The notes beneath the pieces are model-generated. The model had not been told where the DNA came from. It ran no database searches and saw only the letters and a program-made list of their open reading frames with translations. A stretch of 64,000 nt of DNA from positions 1-64,000 of the forward strand of contig JALSRZ010000014.1 in the NCBI GenBank assembly GCA_026984515.1. The letters run 5' to 3'. The position numbers and the translations under genes are program-made. The stretch is from Thiohalobacter sp. GTDB lineage: Bacteria; Pseudomonadota; Gammaproteobacteria; DSM-19610. Positions 26,436 to 36,372 of this stretch are shown one piece after another (position 1 is the first letter of the stretch; every line of letters starts with the position of its first letter).

Positions 26436-28166
26436 ATGACAGAATCAGCCCGGAAAATCACCCCGACCCGGCCGGAGACGGGTGTGGTAGCAGCCCTGGA
26501 AAAAGCCGAATGGCAAAGTGTGCTGTTTGCACCGCGGCCTTCACGCTACCGGCTTGGCTTTCTGCAAGCGGCCTGGCCGCTGAATACCATCCGCATCCAG
26601 GTACACAGGAACCACCCTTTCGAGTTTGTCGCCGGACTGGTTCCGGCCTTTGCCGCGTACACCGACCTGGGTGTGGAGTTCAGTTACTCGGAATACGATG
26701 ACGCCCTGAATTTCTCCGGGCACAGGGAAGCGGATGTCGAAATTCTGTGGCTCGATTACGATCGCTACGCCAAATTTCTGGCGACTGATGAGTTGCTGGC
26801 GTGGTTGTTCGGGCGACTTGCCCACCTGCGCGAACGATCCCAGGGTCGTATCCTGGTCTGCAACTGGGCCTCGACCCATCCTGCGGCCGACCGTTTCAAC
26901 CGACAGCTGAACACGCGCCTGGCGGGAATTGCAGATGCATTGGTCTGTGACCAGGCCGGGCTGATGTCCGGTCTCGGCGATGACTACTTCGATGACCGTA
27001 ATATCGCGCTGGCCGGCAGCGCATTGAGTCATGCCGCCTGCATGGAAACGGCCAGGATGTTTGGCCTGAGCTGGTTACCCGCAGCTGTATATCCACGCCT
27101 GAAGGCTATCGTTGTCGATCTCGACCATACACTCTATGCCGGGGTCGCCGAGGAGGACGGGATCGCAAGGCTGCGACTGGAAAGCGGCCATATCGAACTG
27201 CAGCGACAGTTGTCCACCCTGCGCGACTCCGGCGTACTGCTGGCCATCTGTTCCAGGAACAATCCCCGGACGGTGGACAAACTGTTCCGGCAACGCAGGG
27301 ATTTTCCCCTGGGCCTGGAGCATTTTTCCGCCATCGCTGCCAGCCGGTCTTCCAAGGTCAAGGGACTACGCAACATTGCCGGCACACTGTCCATCGGGAT
27401 GGATGCTATCCTGTTTATCGATGACAACCCCGCTGAACTGGCTGAGGTTGCAGCCGCATTTCCGGGAATCCACACGCTGCTGGCAGGCACAGGCCCAGTG
27501 GCTACGCACGAGGTCCTGCCCCGCTATCCACGCCTCCACCAGTGGCAGGCGCACAGGGAAGATACACTGCGATCTGCGGACATGCTCGCCAACCGGGAAC
27601 GGCGCAGGCTGCGCAACGAGATTCCGGACAGTGGCAGCTACCTGGAAGCACTCGGGATGAAACTGACGTTTCACCTGGACCCGCGGCACCTGCGCGGACG
27701 ACTGCACGAACTGTCCGTCAAAACCAACCAGTTCAACACAACCATGCTACGCCTCAGCGAACACGACATTACCTCCAGGCTGGCAGACCCGGACTGTTTT
27801 ACCATCGCTGTGGAACTCGGGGACCGTTTATCCGAAAGCGGGGTTATTGCTGCATTGTTTGCGCGCAAGGAGAATGCAACGCTGGTGGTGGACGAAATCT
27901 GTATCAGCTGCCGTGCACTGGGGCGCGAGATCGAAGCTGTCATCCTGCTTGAGTCGCTGCAAAAAATGATGCATCTTTCCGCCACCGATACCGCCATCAT
28001 CAAACTGACCCGTGGGCCGAAGAACGCGCCGGCTGTTGCATGCCTTGAGGCTGTTTTCCGGCCTGACGGACAACAGGATAGCGACCATGGGGAGTACAGC
28101 TGTGGTGCACAACAGCTGCTAAACATTCCAACCTGCCATTGCGTCACTATACGCTGGGAGAACTAG
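26436..28166 (+). CDS. FkbH-like HAD-family acyl-loading enzyme
   Basis: A 576-residue FkbH-like protein. FkbH enzymes take a phosphorylated three-carbon acid (classically from 1,3-bisphosphoglycerate), dephosphorylate it and load the acyl group onto an acyl carrier protein. The HAD nucleophile motif is DLDHTLYAGV (Asp228 and Asp230) and the conserved Cys272 sits in AICSRNNP; a GNAT-like C-terminal domain follows. The ATG at 26436 lies downstream of the predicted sigma54 start; earlier in-frame ATGs would precede it. The next gene encodes an ACP, which supports the assignment. The acyl group is not deducible. Confidence 0.85.
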   Translation: MTESARKITPTRPETGVVAALEKAEWQSVLFAPRPSRYRLGFLQAAWPLNTIRIQVHRNHPFEFVAGLVPAFAAYTDLGVEFSYSEYDDALNFSGHREADVEILWLDYDRYAKFLATDELLAWLFGRLAHLRERSQGRILVCNWASTHPAADRFNRQLNTRLAGIADALVCDQAGLMSGLGDDYFDDRNIALAGSALSHAACMETARMFGLSWLPAAVYPRLKAIVVDLDHTLYAGVAEEDGIARLRLESGHIELQRQLSTLRDSGVLLAICSRNNPRTVDKLFRQRRDFPLGLEHFSAIAASRSSKVKGLRNIAGTLSIGMDAILFIDDNPAELAEVAAAFPGIHTLLAGTGPVATHEVLPRYPRLHQWQAHREDTLRSADMLANRERRRLRNEIPDSGSYLEALGMKLTFHLDPRHLRGRLHELSVKTNQFNTTMLRLSEHDITSRLADPDCFTIAVELGDRLSESGVIAALFARKENATLVVDEICISCRALGREIEAVILLESLQKMMHLSATDTAIIKLTRGPKNAPAVACLEAVFRPDGQQDSDHGEYSCGAQQLLNIPTCHCVTIRWEN

Positions 28167-28169
28167 ACG

Positions 28170-28412
28170 ATGCACAAGCCGGATATTGAAACACTGGTAC
28201 GAGAGTGCCTCTCGCAGGTGCTGAAAAGACCCATCCAGGCCGGCACAGCGGTTGCCCGGGAGGATGACGGGAGCTGGGATTCGCTACGGCACGTTGAACT
28301 GGTCTTTCTGCTGGAAGAGCGCACCGGCATCCGTTTTACACAGGAGGAAATTACCGGCATTCGGGATTCGCAGGACATCGTTCACCTGGTTGCCGGCAAG
28401 CATGGACCATAG
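28170..28412 (+). CDS. Acyl carrier protein
   Basis: An 80-residue stand-alone carrier protein. The phosphopantetheine attachment site is Ser38 in WDSLRHVEL, the standard DSL pattern. It starts 3 bases after the FkbH-like gene and overlaps the GNAT gene, so the three are translationally coupled. It is expected to hold the acyl unit made by the FkbH-like enzyme and to be activated by the phosphopantetheinyl transferase at the end of the operon. Confidence 0.92.
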   Translation: MHKPDIETLVRECLSQVLKRPIQAGTAVAREDDGSWDSLRHVELVFLLEERTGIRFTQEEITGIRDSQDIVHLVAGKHGP

Positions 28413-28983
28413 TATCACCGTAAGCGGGTACTATTTCGAGCTCCGCCCGGTCAGGCTGGAGGATGCGGCTTTCATGATCAGCCTGCGCACAGACCCCGAA
28501 CTGGCCACGTACCTGAACCCCACTTCCGGGCACCTGGAAGACCAGCAGGTCTACCTGGAAAACTACTTCTCCACACCGGGAGACTATTACTTTATCGTTC
28601 AGGGGAAGACTTCCGGGGAAGCGGAGGGCATGCTGGCCATCTACGGTATCGACCACCGCTCACAGAGCGCCGAGTGGGGACGATGGATTCTCAGGAAAAA
28701 TTCCCTGGCCGCGGTGGAAAGCGCCTGCCTGGTGTACCGGGCCGGCCTGGAGGAACTCGGCCTGAAGGAACTGTACTGCCGCACCGTTGCCCGGAACGAA
28801 CGCGTGGTTTCCTTCCACGCCTCCTGTGGCCTTTCCCATGCACGGGATCTGCCCGACTATGTCCGTATCAATGGCGTCAGCCACGATTCAGTTGAACAGG
28901 TAATGAACGCCTCCAGCTGGCCATCCTGCCGTCAACACATGGAAGAAAGAGCCCGGCAGATAGCCGCCTTGCTCAACAGGTAA
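28402..28983 (+). CDS. GNAT family acyltransferase
   Basis: A 193-residue GNAT-fold protein (ELRPVRLEDAAFMISLRTDP at the start, a central EWGRWILR beta segment, then a VARNERVVSFHASCGL motif B-like section). Enzymes of this type N-acylate amino sugars, so it could transfer the ACP-bound acyl group to the amino sugar made by the minus arm. The start ATG at 28402 overlaps the ACP end by 11 bases; the frame is open further upstream, but that would read through the ACP gene. Confidence 0.82.
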   Translation: MDHSITVSGYYFELRPVRLEDAAFMISLRTDPELATYLNPTSGHLEDQQVYLENYFSTPGDYYFIVQGKTSGEAEGMLAIYGIDHRSQSAEWGRWILRKNSLAAVESACLVYRAGLEELGLKELYCRTVARNERVVSFHASCGLSHARDLPDYVRINGVSHDSVEQVMNASSWPSCRQHMEERARQIAALLNR

Positions 28984-28989
28984 AATATC

Positions 28990-29379
28990 GTGGAATTTCA
29001 TCACATCGGCATTGCGTGCACGGACCTGGAGAAAGAATCCCGCTACCACGAGTTACTTGGCTATCGCATGGAGTCGGGCGATTTTGTCGACCCGGCGCAG
29101 GGCGTCCGGGGCCGTTTTCTCACCGGGGGAGGCCCACGGCTGGAATTGTTGTCCCCGCTCGACGGCTCCAGTACGCTTGCTCCGTGGTTGCAAGCAGGAA
29201 CGAGGATGTATCATCAGGCCTACACCACCCGAGACATTCACGGCAAGCTCGAAGAGCTGCAATCACAGCGGGCACGGCTGATGGTTGCGCCCACACCTGC
29301 TGTTGCATTCGCCGGACGCCCTGTCTGCTTCCTCATGCTCCCCACCATGTCGCTCATTGAACTGATACAGGAAGAATGA
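28990..29379 (+). CDS. VOC (glyoxalase/epimerase-like) superfamily protein
   Basis: A 129-residue protein with a GTG start. Its beta-alpha-beta pattern (EFHHIGIACTDLEKESRYHELLG) and closing SLIELIQEE are typical of the VOC metal-binding fold, including methylmalonyl-CoA epimerase relatives. The His near the N-terminus and the C-terminal Glu are candidate metal ligands. In this operon it might isomerise or epimerise an acyl or sugar intermediate, but the substrate is unknown. Confidence 0.8.
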   Translation: MEFHHIGIACTDLEKESRYHELLGYRMESGDFVDPAQGVRGRFLTGGGPRLELLSPLDGSSTLAPWLQAGTRMYHQAYTTRDIHGKLEELQSQRARLMVAPTPAVAFAGRPVCFLMLPTMSLIELIQEE

Positions 29380-29401
29380 TCTTGCTGCTGGATAACACAC
29401 C

Positions 29402-30115
29402 ATGAACAACGCAGAACAGGTCCGCCTGGACACCATCGCCCTTGACCCGAAATACGCAGAGGGCCCGAACGAATACATGGTTGAATACTCGTTCGAGGTT
29501 TTTCAGCGTCACCTGGGAAATGGCCCCACGCTGGAAATGGGGCCGGCGGAAGGCGTGATGACCCGTTTTCTTGTTGATGCCGGCTATGACCTTACGGTCG
29601 TTGAGGCATCGAGCCGGTTTTGCAGTGATCTGGAAGCACGACACCCGGGCATCCGGGTTGTGCAATCCCTGTTTGAAACTTTTTCCCCCGCACGGAAATA
29701 TACCAACATCATACTTGGCCATGTACTCGAGCACGTTGAAAATCCGGTGGCCATACTCGCTCAGGCAAAAGAATGGCTGGCTGACGGCGGAAGAATTCTC
29801 GCTGCGGTTCCCAACAGCCGTTCGCTGCACCGACAGGTCGGTGTGCTACTGGGACAGCTGCCGGTCGAATCCGCTCTCAACGATGCTGACCTGCAACACG
29901 GACACCGCCGGGTATATGACCCGGAGAACTTCCGGCATGAATTCACCGCTGCCGGACTCGACATCCGGGTATTCGGCGGTTACTGGCTCAAGCCTGTGTC
30001 CAATACCCAGATCCAGGAAAACTGGAGCCGGGAGATGATCTTCGCATTCATGCAACTGGGGGAACGTTACCCGGATATCGCAGCGGAGATCTATGTCATA
30101 GCAGGCAATCATTGA
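29402..30115 (+). CDS. Class I SAM-dependent methyltransferase
   Basis: A 237-residue Rossmann-fold methyltransferase. Motif I is LEMGPAEGVMTRFL, the acidic residue that would bind the SAM ribose is in VVEASSRF, and LGHVLEHVENP is the usual post-motif block of small-molecule methyltransferases. In the flagellin glycan locus it would most simply O- or N-methylate a sugar or its acyl side group, as in the methylated viosamine of Pseudomonas syringae flagellin. The target is inferred from context. Confidence 0.85.
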   Translation: MNNAEQVRLDTIALDPKYAEGPNEYMVEYSFEVFQRHLGNGPTLEMGPAEGVMTRFLVDAGYDLTVVEASSRFCSDLEARHPGIRVVQSLFETFSPARKYTNIILGHVLEHVENPVAILAQAKEWLADGGRILAAVPNSRSLHRQVGVLLGQLPVESALNDADLQHGHRRVYDPENFRHEFTAAGLDIRVFGGYWLKPVSNTQIQENWSREMIFAFMQLGERYPDIAAEIYVIAGNH

Positions 30116-30135
30116 CTTCCCCGCCCTGCCTTCGG

Positions 30136-30894
30136 ATGCCGGAAACACTGCAGCAGGAAGCACACGTCTGGCTGGTTGTCCCGGAATCCGTACAGGACCC
30201 GGACGAACTGGAGCATTTCCGCTCCCTGCTGTCGGACGACGAGCTGTCTCGCTACCGACGCTTCCATTTCCAGGATGACCGTCATCGTTACCTGGTGTCA
30301 CACGCCATGGTTCGCAAGGTGCTTTCAGGCTACGCCGACCTGCCTCCGGCCGAATGGTGTTTTACCCGCTCACAACACGGGCGCCCTGAAATCGCCAACC
30401 GTGGAACAGCCGATATCCGCTTCAATCTCAGCCATACGCGTGGTCTGGCAGCCTGCATCGTAACGCGCGGCTGTGCATGCGGTATTGATACCGAACAACT
30501 GGATACGCACCATCACCTGACCGGTATTGCGCGGCGCATGTTTTCGGCAGAGGAACACCGGCAGCTCGAAACGCTGACCGGCGCAGCCCTGACCGAATCC
30601 TTCTTTACCCGCTGGACCCTGCGCGAAGCCTTCGTCAAGGCCAAGGGCATCGGTATCTCTTACCCGGTGCGAAAACTGCATTTTGATATCGGGGATGACC
30701 GGACGATCCGGGTACGGTTCACACCGGAACTGGACGAAGATCCTGCACGCTGGCAATTCCGCTTACTCCGGCCTGCTGCAACACACATTGCAGCTGTCGC
30801 CCTGCACACAGACCAGGCGCATGAACTCCGTATCGTGCAACGCTGGTTTGGCACGGATCACGCCGGGGTGACCAGGCCCCCGGCAGGCGGTTGA
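30136..30894 (+). CDS. 4-prime-phosphopantetheinyl transferase, Sfp type
   Basis: Transfers phosphopantetheine from CoA to carrier proteins. The 252-residue product has the family signatures CGIDTEQL (Mg-binding Asp) and FTRWTLREAFVKAKG (the WxxKEAxxK block, with Arg for the first Lys). The first Met codon is at 30136; a TTG at 30112, overlapping the methyltransferase stop, is an alternative start. The likely client is the ACP at 28170-28412, making the plus arm self-sufficient. Confidence 0.9.
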   Translation: MPETLQQEAHVWLVVPESVQDPDELEHFRSLLSDDELSRYRRFHFQDDRHRYLVSHAMVRKVLSGYADLPPAEWCFTRSQHGRPEIANRGTADIRFNLSHTRGLAACIVTRGCACGIDTEQLDTHHHLTGIARRMFSAEEHRQLETLTGAALTESFFTRWTLREAFVKAKGIGISYPVRKLHFDIGDDRTIRVRFTPELDEDPARWQFRLLRPAATHIAAVALHTDQAHELRIVQRWFGTDHAGVTRPPAGG

Positions 30895-30903
30895 AAAAGC
30901 CTG

Positions 30904-31806
30904 CTAAAGGAACTTGAACAGGTTCAGGTCCTGCACCCGGACAAAGGCCTGCTGCGCCGCCTGCAGGCCCACGCTCTGGCGGTTCAGGCGACTGGCGGCC
31001 TCGGCATAATCCAGGTCCTCGACCGTGGACCGGGTCTGCTCCAGTTGCTCCAGCAGACCCTTGTTGATGGACTGCTGACTGTCCAGCGCATTGAGACGGG
31101 CCCCGGCGCCGGCCCTGAAGCCGAGCAGGTGCTCCATGGCCCGGTCGACCTGTGCCAGGCTGTTGCTGTTGGGCGTGTTGGCTTCGAGATCGGTCGCCAG
31201 CGTTTCCAGCGTTGCGAAAATACTCTCGAACCCCCCGCTGCCATCCGCAATATCCATAAAGACCGCCTGACCGGAGTCACCGTCCGCGATCTGCCGGGCC
31301 GGTCCGACCTGGATCTGGCGCTGGCCGCTGTCACCGGCATAGCTGAAGACACCCGGTGCCGTTTCACTGAAGGGCACGGTCTGCACCTGGAACCCGGCAA
31401 ACATGAACTGCCCGTTGCCGTCCTTGCGGTTGGCCAGACCCAGCACTTCACCGGACAGCTGGCGTATCTCGGCCGCCATCGCGGCGCGCTCCTGGGCGCC
31501 GTTGGTGTCATTGAGTGCCGCCACCGTCAGCTCCCTGACGCGTTGCAGGGCATCGCCCACTGCACCCAGCGTATTATCTTCGATTTCCAGTCGGGTACGC
31601 GCGGCAAGAATATTACTCTGGTACTGTTTCGTGAGTTTGGTCGATTCCGACAAACCGACCAGCTGTGCTGCACCGGTCGGGTCATCACTGGGCCGATTGA
31701 TACGCTTCCCGGTCGAGAGCTGATTCTGGGTTTCAAACAGGCGGTTCTGCTGGTCCAGTATGGAGCCAATACCCTGGCGAAACAGTTGCAGGCTGCCGAT
31801 ACGCAT
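30904..31806 (-). CDS. flgL: Hook-filament junction protein FlgL
   Basis: Second junction protein between hook and filament. The 300-residue product has the flagellin-like N-terminus (QNRLFETQNQLSTGKRINRPSDDPTGAAQLVGL) and a helical C-terminal end (LNRQSVGLQAAQQAFVRVQDLNLFKFL). It follows flgK by 2 bp and converges with the phosphopantetheinyl transferase gene; a GCAGGC/GCCTGC hairpin (30883-30904) lies between them and may serve both. Confidence 0.94.
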   Translation of the reverse strand: MRIGSLQLFRQGIGSILDQQNRLFETQNQLSTGKRINRPSDDPTGAAQLVGLSESTKLTKQYQSNILAARTRLEIEDNTLGAVGDALQRVRELTVAALNDTNGAQERAAMAAEIRQLSGEVLGLANRKDGNGQFMFAGFQVQTVPFSETAPGVFSYAGDSGQRQIQVGPARQIADGDSGQAVFMDIADGSGGFESIFATLETLATDLEANTPNSNSLAQVDRAMEHLLGFRAGAGARLNALDSQQSINKGLLEQLEQTRSTVEDLDYAEAASRLNRQSVGLQAAQQAFVRVQDLNLFKFL

Positions 31807-31808
31807 GG

Positions 31809-33470
31809 CTACCTCCCTACCGCTGCCAGCAGGGTCTGGAAGGTGGAGTCCGCGACCGAAATTACCTGTGCAATCGCCTGGTACGCCTGCTGGAAACGAA
31901 TCAGGTCCGCGGCTTCTTCATCCAGGTTGACGCCGGACACCCTGTCACGTGACTCCTGCGCCTGTGCCTGCAATGCAGCCTGTGCCTTCGCACTGATTTT
32001 CGCACTGCTGGTCTGCGTACCCAGCTGCGCGATCAACTGACCATAAGCGCCCTGAAAACTGGTCGTCCCGCCTTCCATGGTCTGCGCGGTCTGCAGCCCT
32101 GCCAGTAGCAGGGCATTGCTGTTATCGCCCGGTGCCGGACTGCCGGCCATCGCAGCCGCCGCAATTTCACGCGGGTTGCTGAGCAGCACACCCATGCCCG
32201 CAGCACCGCTGCGCGTGGGACGGATCCGGAAACGGTCACCTGCGACCGCTCCCGCAGTCACCTCGACACTGAGTCCGTCGAACAGAAACGGGTCGGCTGC
32301 CGTACCACTACCCGTCATACTGACAGCCTGACTGTCGCTGACGCGGCTGGCGGTCCACGCCGCCCCGTCAAAAGACAGCGTATAATCCTGCGTGCTCAGA
32401 TTACTGATATTGGGGGTATCGAACACGGCCGTCACAGTGGCGGTGCCGGTATTCGCGGCAGTACCCGCTACCAGTGGCGTGGTGACGGAAAAATAGGCCG
32501 CCCCGGCCACACCGTCCAGGTCCATCCCGGCGCTTTGCTGCAGGTTGAATTCCGTCGCCAGGCTCACCGCGATCCTGCCCAGCGAGTTCTGCGCCGGGTT
32601 CAGCACCTGGTCGCGCAGGTCCAGCAGCGCGCCGAGCTTTCCGCCATTGAGATTATCTGTGATCACGGCGGAAGTGCCGCCACTGACAATGGCAATTTCC
32701 GCGCGATTGCTGTCGAACTCGTTGCGGGTGACCTGCAGCGGCGAATCCAGGAAACGCGTTACCAGCGCCTGCCCGCTGCCCACGAATACATTCACCGCCC
32801 CGTCATCCTGTTGTACCGTGCGTACCGAAACCAGCTTTGACAACTGGTTGATCAGCCCGTCGCGTTTATCCATCAGGTCGTTCGGCACGGCACCGGTACC
32901 CTGGCTGGTCGCATCGACCACGCTACGGTTGGCATCGGCAATCGCTGCAGTAAGGCCATTGACCTCGTTTACGATATTATCCAGCCCACCGTTGATCTCG
33001 CGGCGCATGGAATCCAGCTGACTGTCCAGGTTCTGCAGGCGCGACACCAGCGAACCGGATTCCGACAGCAGCAACTGGCGCGCCGGAATGGATGCGGGAT
33101 CATCGGCAACCGTCTGCACGGCATTGAAGAAACTCTCCAGGCCCGCACCGAGACCGGCATCGGCGTCGCCCAGCAGGTCACTCACACGAGCGGAGTAATT
33201 GAAATAGGTTTCGTACTGCGAAGTGGAGCTGCTGGTCTCGCGCAGGCGGTCAATCGTAAACTGATCGAACATGCGCTCTATTTTTTCAATCTTGACACCA
33301 TTGCCGACGTAGCCCTGACCGGTAAAGCTGGACTGGCGGGTACCCAGCTCGACCCGCTGTCGCGAGTAGTTCTCATTGTTGGCGTTGCTGATGTTGTTAC
33401 CGGTCACCGATATGGCTCTCTGAAAAGCCTGCAGGCCGGATGCCGCTGTGCCGAGTAATCCTACCGCCAT
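31809..33470 (-). CDS. flgK: Hook-filament junction protein FlgK
   Basis: First junction protein on the hook. Numbered from MAVGLLGTAASG (ATG 33470) the protein is 553 residues; the longer frame adds 14 non-homologous residues. The N-terminal ITGN-like motif appears as VTGNNISNANNENYSRQRVEL, and the C-terminus has GVNLDEEAADLIRFQQAYQA, both FlgK hallmarks. AGAGG precedes the start. Confidence 0.95.
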   Translation of the reverse strand: MAVGLLGTAASGLQAFQRAISVTGNNISNANNENYSRQRVELGTRQSSFTGQGYVGNGVKIEKIERMFDQFTIDRLRETSSSTSQYETYFNYSARVSDLLGDADAGLGAGLESFFNAVQTVADDPASIPARQLLLSESGSLVSRLQNLDSQLDSMRREINGGLDNIVNEVNGLTAAIADANRSVVDATSQGTGAVPNDLMDKRDGLINQLSKLVSVRTVQQDDGAVNVFVGSGQALVTRFLDSPLQVTRNEFDSNRAEIAIVSGGTSAVITDNLNGGKLGALLDLRDQVLNPAQNSLGRIAVSLATEFNLQQSAGMDLDGVAGAAYFSVTTPLVAGTAANTGTATVTAVFDTPNISNLSTQDYTLSFDGAAWTASRVSDSQAVSMTGSGTAADPFLFDGLSVEVTAGAVAGDRFRIRPTRSGAAGMGVLLSNPREIAAAAMAGSPAPGDNSNALLLAGLQTAQTMEGGTTSFQGAYGQLIAQLGTQTSSAKISAKAQAALQAQAQESRDRVSGVNLDEEAADLIRFQQAYQAIAQVISVADSTFQTLLAAVGR

Positions 33471-33534
33471 GATGTATACCTCTGCCGTTTGTGACAGCGT
33501 ACTGTGGACCACGCCATGAAATCGTTCGCCTTCA

Positions 33535-34503
33535 TCAACTCATCGGCTCCCCGGCTTCTTCCCGTACGACGGGCGCCAGTTCGCGGAGTGGTCTGCTGTT
33601 CATGATTTCACCAACCTTGTCTGCATAACCAGGGTCTGTCGCGTAGCCGGCCTGTGACAGCGCGCGCACAAAAGCCGGTGCATCGCCGCCCGACTGCAGC
33701 GCTTCCCGGTAACGCGGCCTGGACTTCAGGAAATCCGCGTAGTCGGCAAAACTGTCTGCCAGCGACGGATAGGCCCTGAAAGCAGCGCGTTCCCTGCGCA
33801 TCAGGCCGTCCCTGTATTCAACCGTTTCACTCACCGCCCGCTCACCCTGCCATTGCGTATCCGCCTTGATACCAAACAGGTTGAAGCTGTTCTGACCATC
33901 CGCCGTGCGGATCATGTTCCTGCCCCAACCGGTCTCCAGCGCCGCCTGGGCGACCAGAGCCTCGGGGCGGGTACCCAGCGCCTGCGCGGTACGCTCTGCA
34001 TGCGGCCACAGTGCACGCACAAAATCCCCCCTGGATGCCGGTTGCCAGTCTCGCAGGGCCGCCACATCCGGCCGAACCGGTGCCTGTGCCGCCAGTGTAT
34101 CCGGTGCCGGCATCTGCTGTGCGCGTGACACACGCTGTTGCGGGTCGAAGCTCAGGGTCGCAGCATCTGCGACCGCATCCGTTGTGCCCGGTTCCGCACT
34201 GCCCGGGCGCCGCAGCTGCTTCACCATCATTTCCGCCAGTCCCAGACCCTGTTTCCTGCTCATATCGAGCGCCAGCTGATGGTCATACATGGACTGGTAG
34301 GTTTTGGTATGTTCGCTGTCCATCAGGCCTTCGCCCAGACCGGCATCGCGCATGCTCTTCAGCATCATCTGGATGAACAGGGCTTCAAACTGGCCGGCCA
34401 CCTCGCGCAGTGTCTCTTCGCTGTTGTCGTTTGCACGACTGCGCAGCTCGGCAAGTCCCTTGAAGTCGGTATAAACGTCGGTCTGCAGGACAGGGGAGGT
34501 CAC
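33535..34503 (-). CDS. flgJ: Rod-assembly peptidoglycan hydrolase FlgJ (GTG start)
   Basis: Two-domain periplasmic protein of 322 residues. The N-terminal rod-binding domain (FEALFIQMMLKSMRDAGLGEGL) scaffolds the rod. The C-terminal glucosaminidase domain (ALVAQAALETGWGRNMIR, then NSFNLFGIKAD) cuts peptidoglycan for rod passage, with the Glu of ALETGWG the expected catalytic residue. The GTG start shares one base with the flgI stop. Confidence 0.94.
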   Translation of the reverse strand: MTSPVLQTDVYTDFKGLAELRSRANDNSEETLREVAGQFEALFIQMMLKSMRDAGLGEGLMDSEHTKTYQSMYDHQLALDMSRKQGLGLAEMMVKQLRRPGSAEPGTTDAVADAATLSFDPQQRVSRAQQMPAPDTLAAQAPVRPDVAALRDWQPASRGDFVRALWPHAERTAQALGTRPEALVAQAALETGWGRNMIRTADGQNSFNLFGIKADTQWQGERAVSETVEYRDGLMRRERAAFRAYPSLADSFADYADFLKSRPRYREALQSGGDAPAFVRALSQAGYATDPGYADKVGEIMNSRPLRELAPVVREEAGEPMS

Positions 34504-35606
34504 TAGATCACCATCAGCTCGGCGCGCAGGGCACCGGCCTGTTTCAGCGCCTGGAGTATCGCCACGATGTCGGCCGGAGTAGCCCCTACCCGGTTTACCC
34601 CGTCGACAATATCCTGCAGGGTGATATTCTGCTTCAGCAGGAAGGTATGGTTACCTTTCAGGCCGATATCCAGGTCACTCTGATCGGTAACGGCAGTGCG
34701 GCCACGCCGGGCAAAGGCACCCGGCTGGCTGACCTGCTTGTTTTCAGTAATGGTCACCACCAGCGTTCCGTGTGACACGGCGGCCGGCAGTATCTTCACG
34801 TTTGCCCCGATCACCACCGTACCGGTTCTCGAATTGATCACGACCCTGGCTGCGGCTTCGCCCGGTTCAACCGATATATTTTCCACCAGTGAGGCAAAGG
34901 CGACCCGCTGGGAAGGATTTCTCGGTGCACTGACACGAATCGAAACCGAATCGATCGGGTTCGCAATACCCGGACCCACGGTTTCGTTGATCGCCTCGGC
35001 CAGCCGATTTGCGGTGGTAAAGTCCGAACGGTTCAGGTCAAAGGTAATGAAATCGCCCTGCATAAACGGGTTGTGCACCACCCGCTCAACGGTCGCACCG
35101 TTGGGAATGGTGCCGACACTCGGTACATTCACGGTAATACTGGACCCGTCAGCGCCTTCTGCATTGAGACCACTGACCAGCAAGTCGCCCTGGGCCATGG
35201 CATACACACGTCCATCGGCACCTTTTAACGGCGCCATGAGCAACGCGCCACCGCGCAGGCTCTTGGCATTGCCGATCGAGGACACCGTAACATCGATGGT
35301 CTGACCGATCTTGGCAAAAGCCGGCAGCCTGGCATGTATGGAAACCGCCGCGACGTTCTTCAACTGCGGTGTCACCCCGGGCGGCAGCGTGATACCGAAC
35401 TGTTTCAGCATGTTCTGCAAACTCTGCACGGTAAAGGGTGTCTGGCTGGTCTGGTCACCGCTGCCGTCCAGGCCGACCACCAGCCCGTAGCCGACCAGCT
35501 GGTTCTCCCGCACCCCGGACAGGTGCGCCAGGTCTTTGATGCGCTCGGCCCAGACCGGGTTGCCCAGCACGAGCAACGACAGGAACAGAAACAGTGTACG
35601 TATCAT
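34503..35606 (-). CDS. flgI: Flagellar P-ring protein FlgI
   Basis: Forms the bushing ring in the peptidoglycan layer. The ATG at 35606 gives a 367-residue precursor with a clear signal peptide ([20 protein letters not shown], cleavage before ERIKDLA), and GGAG is 9 bases upstream; the open frame extends further into flgH but without homology. The mature start [20 protein letters not shown] is typical. Confidence 0.95.
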   Translation of the reverse strand: MIRTLFLFLSLLVLGNPVWAERIKDLAHLSGVRENQLVGYGLVVGLDGSGDQTSQTPFTVQSLQNMLKQFGITLPPGVTPQLKNVAAVSIHARLPAFAKIGQTIDVTVSSIGNAKSLRGGALLMAPLKGADGRVYAMAQGDLLVSGLNAEGADGSSITVNVPSVGTIPNGATVERVVHNPFMQGDFITFDLNRSDFTTANRLAEAINETVGPGIANPIDSVSIRVSAPRNPSQRVAFASLVENISVEPGEAAARVVINSRTGTVVIGANVKILPAAVSHGTLVVTITENKQVSQPGAFARRGRTAVTDQSDLDIGLKGNHTFLLKQNITLQDIVDGVNRVGATPADIVAILQALKQAGALRAELMVI

Positions 35607-35625
35607 TCGAGTGTGCTCCATACGC

Positions 35626-36351
35626 CTAGAACGGCCATACCGGGTGGTTGAAGAAGCGTGCCAGCCAACCCATTTCGTTGGACTCGGCCAGCACACCCTT
35701 GCCGCTGTAGGTAATGCGTGCGTCGCCAATCTGGGTCGACAGTATCCGGTTGTTGGTACCCACATCCTGGGGACGCACGATGCCGGAAATCTGGATAAAT
35801 TCCTCGCCCTGGTTCAGGGTCAGCCATTTCTCGCCACGCACCACCAGGTTGCCGTTGGGCAACACATCGGCGATGGTGACCGTGATCTCTCCGGTCAGGC
35901 TGTTGCTCTGGCTGGAGCCTGCTTCACCATCAAAGGCACGTTCCGCCTTCAGGTTCTGCTGCAGGTTGTTGTTGCGGTTGCTGTCCAGCGGGATCAGCCC
36001 CGGCAGGTTGAACTGCGGTGACGCACCAAAGAATGTCGGGTTGGCAACCGTCGTTTCCTGGTTCTTGTCAGCCGTGGTCTTGGCGGATTTGGACGCTGAT
36101 GTCTGCTCCTGAAGCACAACCGTGAGCACGTCGCCGATGCGCCGTGCCTTGACATCCTCGAACAGGCGTACATCGCGTGCAGCCTGGTAGATCGACCCGC
36201 CGACCGGCGCGACATCGGTATAGGCCCGCGGCATGGTCGGGCGGTAGTTGTCGCGCGGCGGTGGCCTGACGCTGGCACAGCCACTGAACAACAGCGTCAG
36301 CAACCCCATCATCAACAGTCTCGGGCCGGCAGTCAGGTGTGGCTTTTTCAT
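35626..36351 (-). CDS. flgH: Flagellar L-ring lipoprotein FlgH
   Basis: Outer-membrane ring lipoprotein. Read from ATG 36351 it has 241 residues with a lipoprotein signal and lipobox LFSGC. The C-terminal block ([20 protein letters not shown] and [16 protein letters not shown]) is diagnostic. A TTG at 36372 is an alternative start but would extend past a normal signal peptide. Confidence 0.95.
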   Translation of the reverse strand: MKKPHLTAGPRLLMMGLLTLLFSGCASVRPPPRDNYRPTMPRAYTDVAPVGGSIYQAARDVRLFEDVKARRIGDVLTVVLQEQTSASKSAKTTADKNQETTVANPTFFGASPQFNLPGLIPLDSNRNNNLQQNLKAERAFDGEAGSSQSNSLTGEITVTIADVLPNGNLVVRGEKWLTLNQGEEFIQISGIVRPQDVGTNNRILSTQIGDARITYSGKGVLAESNEMGWLARFFNHPVWPF

Positions 36352-36372
36352 GTGCTTTCTATCCCGTATCAA

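Noticed and set aside
30883-30904. GCAGGC/GCCTGC hairpin between the phosphopantetheinyl transferase and flgL as a firm terminator
   Set aside because: The stem is only 6 bp and has no U tract on either side; mentioned under flgL only.
33471-33534. Possible sigma54 element upstream of flgK (TGGTCC with GC 10 bases on)
   Set aside because: Only the GG and GC fit; the remaining -24 and -12 bases do not match.
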